Source: Zea mays (Eukaryota > Streptophyta > Magnoliopsida > Poales > Poaceae). From it: a DNA stretch of 64,000 nt. The DNA is taken from assembly GCF_902167145.1 (NCBI RefSeq), contig NC_050097.1, forward strand, positions 43,136,095-43,200,094. The letters run 5' to 3'. The notes under the pieces were generated by a model. That model was given only the letters and a program-made list of their open reading frames with translations, did no database searches and was not told where the DNA came from. The translations under genes and the position numbers were made by a program. This document shows positions 19,693 to 31,635 of the stretch, piece by piece (positions within the stretch are counted from its first letter, which is position 1; the number at the start of each line of letters is the position of its first letter).

Positions 19693-20275
19693 TGTCACAC
19701 CCGGGTTTTAGGGACCCAGGCATGAACATAATCACCAGGTGTGCTGGGACCAAGTCTCACACATACGATGAATCATGGTACAGAAATGAATGTCACAACT
19801 TTACTATACAATAGGAGTTCTGTACAAAATAAATAAATAATTACATCGTAAGGAGACAACGATCCAGCAACCCAAAGTTGACTGGGAGATGACGGCCTAG
19901 ACCTCTCACGAACACATCACAACATCCTTCATGCGCCTCATTCTACGGTACCTGTTCTTGACCTATGGGGGTGTGAGACAGCAAGGGTGAGCTCACTTAT
20001 GTTCATCGCTCAACAAGTTGTGGGGAATAATGTGCATGAACTCGTCAAAGGTGGGAGCTTATGTAAACTGTAAGGCTTACCAAAGACGATGGTTGAAGCT
20101 GAGCATTGCTTTTAAAGTTGGTCAAAATTTTATTAGCAATTACTAAGTATAAGTAGAAACCAACCCAAATAAGTAGTAGACAAAATTGATAACAACACCC
20201 ATGATGCAATGCATATGACAAATTGAATTTAGTTCCATAAATTAATCATGCGAGAGTCCTGAACTGCTCATGACT
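19693..20275 (-). repeat. Tekay/Del-like solo LTR (LTR2), segment 1
   Basis: The plus strand starts TGTCACACCCGGGTTTTAGG, the reverse complement of a typical Tekay LTR end. It is preceded by GAAAA (19688-19692), and the LTR finishes at 28173 followed by GAAAA (28174-28178). After removing nested insertions the LTR is about 3.76 kb. It has no internal element sequence and is therefore a solo LTR in minus orientation. Confidence 0.85.
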
Positions 20276-23200
20276 TGTAACACCCTGATTTTGGGGGTAT
20301 AAAATTTCTTTCTAATTATCACCAAAAATCATGTGTTACTCTTCTTTTTCTCACTCTAGGTTTTTTCTCTCTCTAGATTCGTTCTCCCTTTTTCCTTTTT
20401 GATTAGAGATAGCCTAAACTAGTGGAGGTTAATTATTTTTTTTGCCAAAACCTTATGAGTCATGACATGTTGCATCATGCTGAGTTTAAAATATTCTTTG
20501 AAGTGTTGCATAAGTTTGAATTTATTTGAATTTGAAACCTAGTTTGAATTTGGATTTGAAAAACCCTATAGAAAAAAGAAATGGAAAAGGAATTAGAAAA
20601 TTCAGAGAAAAAGAAAAGAAGAAAGCAGCCCAAAGCAGCCCAGTCGGCCCAGCCAGGCCGTGCCCCCGCGCCGTCTGACAGGCGGACCCCGCTTGTCAGC
20701 AGCAGTTCTCCCTCGCGCGCGCCCTCCCTCCCTCGCTCGCTGCCCAGTGGGGCCAGCCTGTTGGTGCCAGTTTTCTTCCCCGCACACTCCCTTTCTCTCT
20801 CTGCCTCGCGGGCCCGGTCCGCCAGTCACCGAGCCGTTGCCCCGCACGACCCTTTCTCCTCTCTCTGCGCCGTGGACCCTACATGTCAGTTCTGCCCCCT
20901 CTGCGCTTGCTGTGGACCGGCGCGTGCGCACTCGCGCACGTTGCCAGATTTCTCGGCCACGACACCCGCCCACGTGCCCAGCTCCCTTCTTAGCGCCCCG
21001 CTAGTGCCCCGCGCACACCCCTCACCTAATTTGGCGCAGCTTCGCCCTCTCTCGCGCTCTGCCCACGCTGCCAGCCGCGGCCGGAGACCTGTGCCCGTGT
21101 TCTCGGTCATCCAGCTCGCCGAAGACCGCTCCAAGCCGCCCCGAGGTGAGACACCCATCCCCGTGCCCAATTTCCCTTATTGCGCCCTGTGCTCGGCCAA
21201 TTTCGCCTTCGCCGGTGCTCGGCCGCGGCGGTCCGCCGTGCTCGCGCGGTAGCCGGCCGATTTAGCCCGGTCTAGTTCCCCGGAGTAGGTCCCTATGTCA
21301 CCCCTGCCCCTGATGAAGCTAGCTAGGGCCTTAGCGCGCCTTAAGTCCCCTCCCCGTGGCCGGAATTGCTCACCAGAGTTTCTCCGGCCCGCCCGAGACC
21401 TTCTCACCGCTGTTCTCCCCTCTCTACTCATGGATTCATGGCCTCTTCCCCGCCATTAAGTTCACCGTGGTGCCCTCTCCCTCTCTGCCCAACTCCGGCG
21501 ACCCCGGAGCCACCCTAGCTCGTGCCAGCCTCAATTCCGGCGACCTCACCGCCGTGGAGAGGAGCAGCGCCGCCCGCAGCCGCCTGTTTTCCCCCGGTCT
21601 GGTCCCCTCTGTCCGATTCAGATCGAACGGCTCGGACCACAGATAGCCGTATGTTTCCCCCTGGTCTAATCCCCTCCGTCTGATTCAGATCGAACGGCTC
21701 GGACCACGGATAACGCTTCGCCGCACGCAGCTGCCTGTTTCCCCCATGGTATGGTCCTCTCTGTTCGATTCAGATCGAATGGCTCGGACCAAGGATAATG
21801 CTTCGCGCATGCGTGCCCTGACGCGCTGGCCCGCCTGTCAACGCCCAAGTCCTCTGGCGCTGGGCCCGCTCGGTCAGTGCGCCCTCCCCCTCTGCCGCTG
21901 ACGCCCCTGGCCCCGCTTGTCAGCCGCACCTGCACGCCCGCGCCCCCCCGCGCGCCCGTGCAATCTAATCTCAGCCGTCGGTTTCTGATCCAACGGTTGA
22001 GGGAGCCCGATACCCCTTCGAGTGGCTGTTTTGCTTAAGAAACCCCTTGGTTTTAGGAAATCAACCCGCTGTCCTCTATTTTAGCGCATAGGTCCTTGGT
22101 TTATTTTAATTAGACCCCTGGACTTTTATTTAATCACAGATTTAGCCCTAATTTCATATTTCAAACTTCAAAACTTGTTTATTTCATATCTTTTTCATAT
22201 GAACTCCAAATTTAGTGGTTCAAATTGCAAAATGTTCACCAAATTATTCTCTGTTCAAATAGAATATGACCAACTGTAATCTGTACACTTTAATTTTTAC
22301 ACTTAGAATATATAATTAAAGTATATGTTGATTTATTTATTTAATGAAATAAATAAAAGGAGAATCCTAGGAATAAAGTATATTCAATCTTGAGAGATTA
22401 GTGTTATGCATTACTTGGATTTATTTTTGGCTTAACCTCTAGGCCTTAATGACATAAATAGAATTAGGAATGTAATTATGGATAATACTTAAAAGATAAT
22501 CAAATTTCTAAATGAGAGTAGTTTACCTTATAATTCTAGCTTTCATTTGTTTTAATCACTACTTAACCTTTTTGAGCTATGTTCTAAACATTTAGAGAGT
22601 AATCAATTCCCCAATTAGGATTAGTCCATTTTTATAACTTGACCTCATTCCTCTGTACTTAATATTGTACCTTCTTGAGTTGTGTGCCAATATTTATACA
22701 TGTGTGATGTGATGTTCATTTTTACCTTCCAAATGTATTGAATGTATGCTCGCTTTACTTAGACAACGAACAGCTCGTGGTTCCTGAGTGTGTTGCCGAA
22801 GATCCCTCTGAGCAACAACCTGGTGAAGGCAAGTGTCCTCAGACCTATCATGTCCTACTTTACTTTATAATTCACTGTCCCGCATTACTTTATTGAAACC
22901 TAAGGATTGACTAGTTTGTATTTCCCTTACCCTTGTTTACCTTTTTTGGGTTAATCATGGTTAGCTTATGCTATTGCTTAAACTTAATCAATGAACATGA
23001 TGTGATCTTTTATGATAAGATGATGTTATCCCGATGGGGTCCTTGTGATTACTTTAGGGGGGCTCAGGCTCTTTATTGAGTGCCTCTCCGTAAGGACCTG
23101 TTTGGGGAGTGACAACCCGGGATAACAGTGCAACCATGAGGGTGGAATGGGACGCCCTTATCTGATTAATTAGAGGAACTAGAGGAGTAGTTGGCTTCGC

Positions 23201-24168
23201 TGTAGGGCCGTCAATGGGGTCTGGGCACAGTACTTGCTCTGTCGAGGCTGGTTGCAGAGGTTCTTTGATTTGGTTTTGTTAGTCACCCTTCCTTTGGGGA
23301 GATGTACTATGTTTATCAAACTGGAGAAACCTAACGGGCGGCTATGACCTCTGGGAAATCTTTGTAAAGGCTACATAGTGAGACCCTGCTAGGTCACCTT
23401 GGTAGTGATCAATGGGGAGGCTAGAACCCCGGGCAGAATGGGAATCACGGCTTGTGGGCAAAGTGTGCAACCTCTGCAGAGTGTTAGAAACTGGTATATC
23501 AGCCGTGCTCACGGTTATGAGCAGCCTTGGGATCCTCTTCGATTAGAAGAACAATGGTTACTTTTATGATGATGATTAACAATGGTGATTATAATCCTAA
23601 TCTCTGGTATTTCTTCTTGGAGGGAGTGCCTCTGGGTAATAACTAGGTTATTACTAAAATTTAGCTCTACTTATAATAATAAAACTTGACCAACTAAAAA
23701 CAACTGCTTAACCTTAACTCCACATACCGCTAGTCCGTCTTAGCCAAACGGGACATTTGCTGAGTACGTTGATGTGTACTCACCCTTGCTTTACAAACCA
23801 CCTCACCCCAGGTTGTCCCCACTGTACTCAGTACTCAGGAGGTGAAGTTAGCAACATGGATGATTTCGAGGAGTTCCAGGAATACCACGAGTTCTAGTTT
23901 ACTTTAGTGGCAAACCCCCAGTTAGCTGCCTATGTAGGCTTAGCATCTACCTTTCGTAATTCCGCACTTTGATATTTATGTTGATCAATGGTTATGTATT
24001 AGACTCTGTGGATGTCTTGGACATCTTGATGTAATAAAGTACCTTTCCGCTATTTATTTCAAGCATTGTGTGATGATGTCCAATTATGTAATCGCTGTGT
24101 ACGTGAGTTTCTGATCCTGGCACATACATGGTTCGCATTCGGTTTGCCTTCCAAAACCGGGTGTGATA
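20276..24168 (+). repeat. Tekay/Del-like solo LTR (LTR1), 3893 bp
   Basis: It starts TGTAACACCCTGATTTTGGG and ends CCAAAACCGGGTGTGATA (terminal CA decayed to TA). It is flanked by TGACT (20271-20275) and TGACC (24169-24173). A GC-rich segment at 20640-21960, with repeated 'cggctcggacca' blocks near 21630-21790, is LTR leader sequence and not a gene. Removing this LTR and one duplication restores continuous LTR2 sequence that aligns with LTR1's own homologous region near 23500-23525 (GTGCTC..GG.TATGAGCAG). This confirms both the insertion and the kinship of the two LTRs. Confidence 0.88.
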
Positions 24169-24375
24169 TGACCACGAGCACGGCTAGTATACCAGTTTTA
24201 CACTCTGCAGAGGTTGTACCCTGTACCCACAAGTCGTGTATCCCATATTGCTAGGGTTAGCCAGACCCTTAGACACTACCGAGGTGAATGGCTAGGGATC
24301 CACTACGAGACCTTTACAAAGTTCCACTAGTTTCAGAAAAACCCGCTACAATTTCTAGGAAGAGCAATGCAGGAA
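24169..24375 (-). repeat. LTR2, segment 2
   Basis: This short stretch of the minus-orientation LTR lies between the LTR1 duplication and the hAT-like insertion. Its reverse complement shares blocks such as CAACCTCTGCAGAGTGT with LTR1 at 23470-23490. Confidence 0.85.
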
Positions 24376-25188
24376 TAGGGCTGGATGAAATACTCGTGGC
24401 TCGATAACTCGCTCGACTCGGCTCGTTAGTAGCTCGGCTCGTTTTAATTTTGTAGCGAGCCAAGCTAGCATTCTGGCTCGGTTCTCTAATGAACCAGCTC
24501 GGGTTAGCTCGTGAGTTGGCTCGCGAGCCAAACAAGCCAAACCACGACACAAGTTTATCTAGTCGTTGGTGTGATATGGACATGTGTGGACCTCTCATAG
24601 TCTTGTTTTCTCTCATAGTCTTGTTTTCTCGTAGTTATGATCTGTGATATGGACATTTGTGGATGAGCCATTTGCTAAAATATTTGCATTATGGCATGGC
24701 TACATACCTACATTGCATATTTAATATTTGATTATTGGTTATGATTTTGTGAACTTTGTTTCTAGTAGCATATGATGTTAGTGTTGTGCAATGAAATGTT
24801 AATGTTTGTGGAATGGATGATGAATTGCTTTATAATGATGCTTGTTGTTATCTTATTATAATAAGGGTTTGTAAATACGTAAGTCATATTTGGTTATTTA
24901 ATTTAATATTAAAAGTTAGAAGCTAGGACGATGATATGATAATAATATTATAAAGGTTTTGGGTTTGTAGTGTTAAACACTTAAAATATGATTTTCTGGT
25001 TATATATATTTATGTACATAGATCTTTGTATTTAGTTGTGTGGCTCGCGTGCCTAATGAGCTAGCTCGAGCTTACTAACGAGTCGAGCCGAGCCAGATGT
25101 TTAGCTTGTTAGTATAACGAGCCGAGCCGAGCTGGCTCGTTACAGTAACAAGCCATAACGAGCCAAGTTGGCTCGATATCCACCCATA
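24376..25188. mobile_element. hAT-like non-autonomous DNA transposon (813 bp)
   Basis: Perfect 8-bp duplications TGCAGGAA flank it (24368-24375 and 25189-25196), the size used by hAT transposases. The ends TAGGGCTGGAT and, on the other strand, TATGGGTGGAT match at 9 of 11 positions. Both subterminal regions (24390-24540 and 25040-25175) are packed with inverted copies of GGCTCG and CGAGCC, which could bind transposase. The centre is AT-rich and has no transposase reading frame, so it depends on another element for movement. Confidence 0.82.
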
Positions 25189-28173
25189 TGCAGGAATCCC
25201 CCGTCTGACCGCCATCGCAGCAAAATCAACCCGTTAACCTCCCTACACGCCTACTCCCCTACTGCCCTTGCCTGTATCGGGTAATGTAGTGCTTCACTAG
25301 CTTTCCTAGTTAGTCAGCCAAGGGCGTCCCATTCCACCCTTGTGGTGGCACGTGTTTCTCAAGTTAAGCTCCATGTTCCAATTAAAATAATGATCTTGTC
25401 ATGAACAATAAATGAAATAACAGTATAATTGGAACATGAACATAATGTAATATTAAACCCAAAACCATATAGAGCAATAGCAAAACTACCCAAATAGTTT
25501 AGGGGTAAACAAGGTAACAAGATAATCAGACTAGGGTGACCTATTGAGTCCCATCAAAATTAAGCCTATGCATGAATAAATGATTATAAAGAACATTATT
25601 GGGTAAATAAAAGTGATCAAGGGCACAACTTGCCTGGAACTTGAGATTCCAGGTACCAACTTGCTCTTCAAGTGACTCGTATCCTCACTGCTAAACGTAG
25701 CAATACAACAAACATGGTACAAGCAAAATTAACATTACACCAAACATGAGAACAAACTGCGTAATAATGATCTACGTGTCGCTACGAAATCGTGGGTTCG
25801 AGAATCACTAAAATCGGAGTTACAGTTACCGAGTTACGATTTACGGAAGATCTATGTGGTTGAATATTAAATTATATTATAAATTGATTATTATACAGTA
25901 TATGAGGAAATATATTCTGAATAACTAATCCAACTTTAATCTAGATTATAACTTGATTAGGGAATACCTTTTACCCAGATTTTATTTACAGAGAGATTAA
26001 CCTAGATTAGCAGAGTTAATCTGGTAGACAAAGGATAAATAAATAAATATCTAATTAGAAAAGTATGTGTTATGGTATAATTAATATGTTACCGCATAGA
26101 GAATATTTTTATGAAGCTAACACAATTTGAAGGGATCAAATCGGGGTTAAGGTGTAAAATTTATGATTTTCTAAATACTTTAGGTGCTAACATAAAACAA
26201 AAATGAGTGTTATTTTTATAACTAAGTTACATAGTAAAATAAGGTTACTGAACGATAGACAATGTTACCAATAGCCTAATGCAATTGGAATGGATCCAAG
26301 AAGAGTTAAAATGAATTAGTTATGATTTAAACAAGTTTCTCGAATCATTTTTATACTAAAAACTATTTTCTATATTAATTTTGATGACTCTATGTACTTC
26401 GGATATTAATCTTGGAAAAGCCAGTGTCTTAAGTGAAAGAAACCGGACTAATTTGTAATACTTCTTCCCATACTGATGGACTGCGGGTTAGTTCCTAAGT
26501 TCTTCAGGGTCTCTTTTATAAAAGGAGGTAACCGAAGTGCATCGGCCCATGATCACCGTTGGATCAACAGTTGATGGCTCAGATTAGATCACCGCTCTAT
26601 GCAAACCGGTACGTAATACAGATCGCGGGATCACGATCCAATGGCTAAAATGCCATCGACCCCCAGACCTAACCAGATCCACACGATCCCCGACTGATGG
26701 CTTGGATTTAATCACTACGAAGGGTTATCTTGGGATCTAATCAGGGCCGTCCGAGAGTCGATCGACAGTATCTGAGCTATCTTCTTCCCTAGTGGCTGAG
26801 CTCGGTGGTGCCCATAGCCCGTGTGGCGGTTCCCACCGGTGAGTAGCGTGCCCGGTGCCCTGGAGCCCTATTTTTCCTACCAGAAGCGAGCAACGCGTAG
26901 AGAAGACGGAGGCGGTCACAGTTGTAGGTTCCTTACCGTGGATTCGGGCGCAGAGATGAACGCCCACGATGGAATGCGGCCCGCGACAGACGCCACTGCT
27001 CCGATGTGTCATTGCCCGAGTTCCGACCGGCCGTTCATCAAATTGGTGGTGGGGATAGCTTCCCTGAGACCAGGTGATACCTCGCACCTACTTCATGGTC
27101 CCCGGCCGCCGATTTATGCGAGGAACGGCGCCGGCAGTGGCGTTTCTTCTCCACGACACACGACGGCGACAGCAACAGCGATGTGCTAGCGCGAGCGGGG
27201 GATAGAAGAGGGAAAAATCATGGATCCATCGGGGTTTTAATCCCCAGCGCCAGGAACGACCCGCCCGCTTCGTTCGGTCGTGCGGCACATGTAACAGCCC
27301 ACGCCGAAGCTGCCGGAGCGGAGAAGAGGAATAGTAGCCAGGGGTCCCACATGCCAGGGTAAGGAGGAGGCCGACACGCACGCGCTGCGTTCTGGCACTG
27401 GCGAAGGGCCCCACACAGCAGTGCAAAGCGTGGAAGATGTGCGCGCGGTGAATGGGCGTGGACCAACAGGCGGGTCCCACAATATCAGCAGCCTAGGTTA
27501 ACACGCGCATGGTGTTTGGTCACTGGCCGAACTGGCCCACATGGCAGTGTCACAGAAGTTGCGGGCCGAGCAGGGGAGGGGGAAGGGAGCAGCGGTAGTG
27601 GGCTGTAGGAGGATTTCGGCCCATGCATAGTTTTCCCATTTTTTATTTTCTTGTTTCTATTTTCTGTTTTATTGCAAACTACAAGTTCAAACTTCATTCA
27701 GATTTTACTTAAATCTAATTTTGAGACCATATGAAATTATTCAAATAATTCCCAACATGAATGCAAAAGTGGAATATTTATTTATTATCTTATTTTAATG
27801 TTTATGCTTCTAGATGTAATATTGGTGAAAGAAACATTTATTAAATTAAATAGGAAAACGCCCTATTATTTATTTTTCTGAGACTTGAATTTTATGTGTT
27901 AGACTTAAAAGAAAAATCTAGTCTGGACTTGAGTCATCTAAATTTAATATTCATGTAAATAAATGCTTATAGTGCATCATTTAATGAAATGAATAATTAT
28001 TTAGTTGAATAGAAAACCTTTCTATTACTTCTTTTCTAAAATAATTCTTGGTTTCAAAATTCAGTCCTCAATTTTCAAAACTCAAGTATAATTTGAGATA
28101 TCTGAATTTACTATTTTATTTCTTTCTTTATTTATTTTATTATTTTTCCCTTATATGAATTTTGGGCTTTACA
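25189..28173 (-). repeat. LTR2, segment 3
   Basis: This is the remainder of the minus-orientation Tekay-like LTR, ending at TTTGGGCTTTACA (element start TGTAAAGCCC), followed by GAAAA. The GC-rich block at 26800-27600 corresponds to the GC-rich block of LTR1 in mirror position. Reading frames there are not supported as genes. Confidence 0.84.
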
Positions 28174-28184
28174 GAAAAGCAGTT

Positions 28185-28410
28185 GAGCATCTTCAACTGA
28201 GTTGAACTTTCTCACTTTAGTTGAGTTTTTTAGCTCAGTTGATCTTTTCAGTTGAGTTGGGCTTTCTCAGCTAAGTTGAGCTTCTTCAGCTAAGTTGAGC
28301 TTTTTCAGCTGAGTTGAGCTTTTTCAGTTGAGTTAAGCTTCTTCAACTAAGTTTAGCTTCTTCAGCTGAGTCGAGCTTATTTAGCTGGGTTGATCTTTGA
28401 CTTCAGCTGA
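28185..28410 (+). repeat. Tandem TTGAGCTT repeats in LTR3
   Basis: About ten imperfect units of 20-22 bp, built on CAGCTGAGTTGAGCTTTT, lie in U3 upstream of the TATA box. Confidence 0.8.
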
Positions 28411-28691
28411 GTTGAACTTAACTTCAACCGGGGTCTAGGTAGGTTCAATCGGGGTCCGGGGCAAGTTCAACCGGGTTTTTTTTCTCGGACCTCTTAGGTC
28501 AAAACTGGTAGAACCGGCCCTAGGGGCAGTTTAACCGGTGTCAGGGTTAGCTGACCAGTCTGGCCTATAGTCTACCAGTCTGACTAACTGACTGTCAGTG
28601 TGACCACCAGACGGTTCAACCGACCCTGGGGGTGGTTCAACCAGTCCTACATAGAAAAGTTTAGCCTAACGACTAATTTTGGATCCCCACC

Positions 28692-28699
28692 TATATATA
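28692..28699 (+). promoter_or_regulatory. TATA box of LTR3
   Basis: TATATATA lies downstream of the repeat-rich part of LTR3, in the position expected of an LTR core promoter. Confidence 0.65.
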
Positions 28700-29274
28700 C
28701 TCACTCCTACCTCTCTCCCCATACAAGAGCACGCACCAAACTCTATTTCTAACTTGAGAAACACCTCCCACTCTCTCACACATCTCTTACCTATCCCATT
28801 TCAAATATTTGGAGAGAAATCTTTGAGTGAGATTGAGAGTTGCAGGTTTTTGTGCTTCATCTCTAAATCCTTCTTATTCTTCTTGAGTCGAGCTTTGGTA
28901 CTACATCGAGTTCTTTATGGATTTATTACTCTTGGAGCCTCTAACTCCTATACGACTAGGTGTCTCTTGTGAGTCTCCAAATCTTGTGGAAGACCACAAG
29001 AAAGTTTGTATTACCCACTTGTGTGAGAAAAGATTAGTGTGTGGGCTTGACCTTTGTGGTCGACAAAGGGAGGATTAGGGTTGAAAGAGACCCAGCTCTT
29101 TGTGGACGCCTCAACGAGGAAGTAGGGCACCATGGTGGTGTGACCAAATCGCAGGATAAATCTTGTGTCTCTTGTGTTCTTGCTCATTGTGTTTTTTGTG
29201 TTATTCGTTCTCTCATCATTCCGTGGAAGAACTGTTCATATCTTTTTGTTGTGTGGATTTTGAGAAGTGCCCTT

Positions 29275-30889
29275 TGTCGGCGTTTCGACCCCGGGGGGTC
29301 CCTGGACCGACGAGTAAATTGTCGCCGCGTGCCCCAGCCTAGATGGGTCGGCGCGAGGCGGAACGCGAAGGGGGGAAAGCAGCCGGAGGGAGACAGGAGT
29401 GGGAGGTGGAACCCGCGGCCTTCGTGTTAGCCCCACGCCCAGGTCGGGTGCGCTTGCAGTAGGGGGTTACAAGCGTCCACGCGGGAGGGAGCGAGCGGCC
29501 TTGCGCGAGCGCCGTCCCGTCCTTCCCCGCGCGGCCAACCCTCCGTAAGAGGGCCCTGGACCTCCCTTTTATAGGCGTAAGGAGAGGATCTAGGTGTACA
29601 ATGGGGTGTGTAGCAGTGTGCTAACGTGTCTAGCGGAGGAGAGCTAGCGCCCTAAGTACATGCCATCGTGGCAGCCAGAGAGGTTTTGGCACCCAGTTCG
29701 TGTGGTGTCGTGGCCGTCGGAGGAGCGCTGGAGCCTGGCGGAAGGACAGCTGTCGGGGCTGTCGAGTCCTTGCTGACGCCCTCTTGCTTTCGTAAGGGGG
29801 CTGAGAGCCGTCGTCGTCATAGAGCATGCGGGGCGCCATCATCACTTGTTTAGCGGAGCGAGCCAGATGGGACGCCGGTCTTGTCCCCCGTAGCCTGAGT
29901 CAGCTTGGGGTAGGGTAATGATGGCGCCTCCTGTGACGTGGTCGGTCCGAGCCCTGAGTTGGGCGAGGCGGAGGCTCCTCCGAGGTCGAGGTCGAGTCTG
30001 TCTTCCAAGGCCAAGGTCGAGTCCGAGCCCCTGGGTCGGGCGAGGCGGAGACCGTCGGCTGAGGCCAGGGCTGAGTCTGAGCCCTGGGGTCAGGTGAAGC
30101 AGAGTTCGTCGTCTTCCGGGGCTGAGCCCGAGTCCGAGCCCTGGGGTCGGGCGAAGCGGAGTTCGTCGTCTTCTGGGGCTGAGCCCGAGTCCGAGCCCTG
30201 GGGTCGGGCGAAGCGGAGTTCGTCGTCTTCTGGGGCTGAGCCCGAGTCCGGGCCCTGGGGTCGGGCGAAGCGGAGTTCGTCGTCTTCCGGGGCTGAGCCC
30301 GAGTCCGAGCCCTGGGGTCGGGCGAAGCGGAGTTCGTCGTCTTCCGGGGCCGAGCCCGAGTTCGAGCTCTGGGGTCGGGCGAAGCGGAGTTTCCTATGGC
30401 GCCTGAGGCCAGACTGGGTTGCTGACAGCCTCACTCTGTCGAGTGGCACAGCAGTCGGGGCGGCGCAAGCGGCGCTGTCCCCTTGTCAAGCTGGTCAGTG
30501 GAGCGGCGAAGTGACTAGGGTCACTTCGGCTCTGTCGACTGGAGGGCGCGCGTCAGGATAAAGGTGTCAGGCCACCTTTGCATTAAATGCCCCTGTGATT
30601 TGGTTGGTTGGCGCGGCGACTTGGCCAAGGTTGCTTCTTGGTGAAGACTGAGCCTCGGGCGAGCCGAAGGTGTGTCCGTTGCTGGATGGGGTCCTCGGGC
30701 GAGACGTAAATCCTCCGGGGTCGCCTGCCCTCGCCCGAGGCTAGGCTCGGGCGAGGCGTGATCGCGTCCCTCGAATGGACCGATCCTGGACTTAATCGCA
30801 CCCATCAGGCCTTTGCAGCTTTGTGCTGATGGGGGTTACCAGCTGAGATTTAGGAGTCTTGAGGGTACCCCTAATTATGGTCCCCGGCA
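29275..30889 (-). repeat. Huck copy 1 3' LTR (1615 bp)
   Basis: On the plus strand it starts TGTCGGCGTTTCGACCCC and ends TCCCCGGCA. In element orientation the first bases are TGCCGGGGACC, where the 5' LTR has TGTCGGGAC. It holds a 57-bp tandem array (30067-30392) and a TATAAAAG box at 29573-29566. Confidence 0.92.
30067..30392 (-). repeat. 57-bp tandem array in Huck 3' LTR
   Basis: About six units built on CCCCAGGGCTCGGACTCGG. The unit length is a multiple of three, which keeps long artefactual reading frames open through the array on both strands. Confidence 0.88.
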
Positions 30890-30904
30890 GTAGCCCCCGA
30901 GCCT
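30890..30904 (-). promoter_or_regulatory. Huck copy 1 polypurine tract
   Basis: On the minus strand GGCTCGGGGGCTAC directly precedes the 3' LTR. It is a G-rich, pyrimidine-interrupted tract in the plus-strand priming position. Confidence 0.72.
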
Positions 30905-31635
30905 CAAAGGGAGTGTTAATACTCGCTTGGAGGCTTTTGTCGCACTTTTTTGCAAGGGGACCAGCCTTTCTCGGTTGCGTTTTGTTCCGGTGGGTGCGCG
31001 CGAGCGCACCCGCCGGGTGTAGCCCCCGAGGCCTCGGAGGAGTGGGTTGACTCCTTCGAGGTCTTAATGTATTTCGCAACGCTTCAGCCAGTCTGGTTGT
31101 TCCCTCATGCGAGCTGGCCGTAGCCCGGGTGCACGGTCGGGTCCCAAGTTCTCGGGCTGGTATGTTGACGCTGTCAATGGATTGGCCGGAGCCGGGTTTG
31201 CGAGAGCAGCCCCCGAGCCTCCGCACAGGGCGAGAGGACGGTCAAGGACAGACTCGTCTTTTTTATATACGCCTCTGCATCGCCTTTCCACAAGGAGGAG
31301 GGGGGAAAGCGCCATGTTGCCCTTGGAGGGCGCCGAACATGGTGTCGCCAGTGAGCTGCAGACGGGTAATCCGAGTGGACGCCCGTGCCCCATTTGTTAG
31401 GGGTCGGCTAGAGGCCCGGAGGCGCGCTCCAAAAGTACCTGCGGGTGATCTGCCGGACTCGGTCCCCTTTTGACGGGGTCCGAGGGCTCGATGCCTCCCT
31501 CTGATGGGATTCCGTTATAAGATCGTTCCCGCTGGTCTCGGAAATGTCCTAGGGTACCTCGGGAGCGTAGCCCGAGCCTTGCTTATGTATCGAATGTACC
31601 CGGGGTCATCCCTCGCTCTGTGTCTGAGGCGACTG

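Larger units (their letters stand above)
28174..29274 (+). repeat. Copia solo LTR (LTR3), segment 2
   Basis: This is the middle of LTR3. It has tandem TTCAGCTGAGTTGAGCTT-type units (28185-28410), repeated GGTTCAACCGG and ACCAGTCTG blocks (28430-28650), and a TATATATA box at 28692-28699 with a likely transcription start about 30 bp further on. Huck interrupts it at CCCTT (29270-29274). Confidence 0.78.

Noticed and set aside
20581..21252. A 223-codon GC-rich frame that looks like a host exon
   Set aside because: It lies wholly inside solo LTR1, in the GC-rich leader that LTR2 has in mirror position (26800-27600); the composition is Pro/Ser/Arg-rich and lacks a domain.
26821..27189. Plus- and minus-strand frames of 116-130 codons near 27 kb
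   Set aside because: They lie in the GC-rich part of solo LTR2, and overlapping frames on both strands indicate composition, not coding.
28679..28972. A 97-codon frame after a TATA box in LTR3
   Set aside because: It is in the R/U5-like part of a solo LTR. The TATA box is the LTR promoter and the frame has no domain.
29668..29853. A 61-codon frame kept open in all three Huck LTRs (also 43047-43232 and 55447-55632)
   Set aside because: The LTRs are nearly identical in sequence, so a shared frame is expected. It runs antisense to the element and has no recognisable domain.
29938..30561. A 207-codon frame with 19-residue repeats (SEPWGRAKRSSSSSGAEPE) and similar frames in the other Huck LTRs
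   Set aside because: It is the 57-bp LTR array read in one of several open frames. The unit is a multiple of three, so frames stay open by arithmetic; there is no start context, domain or frame preference.
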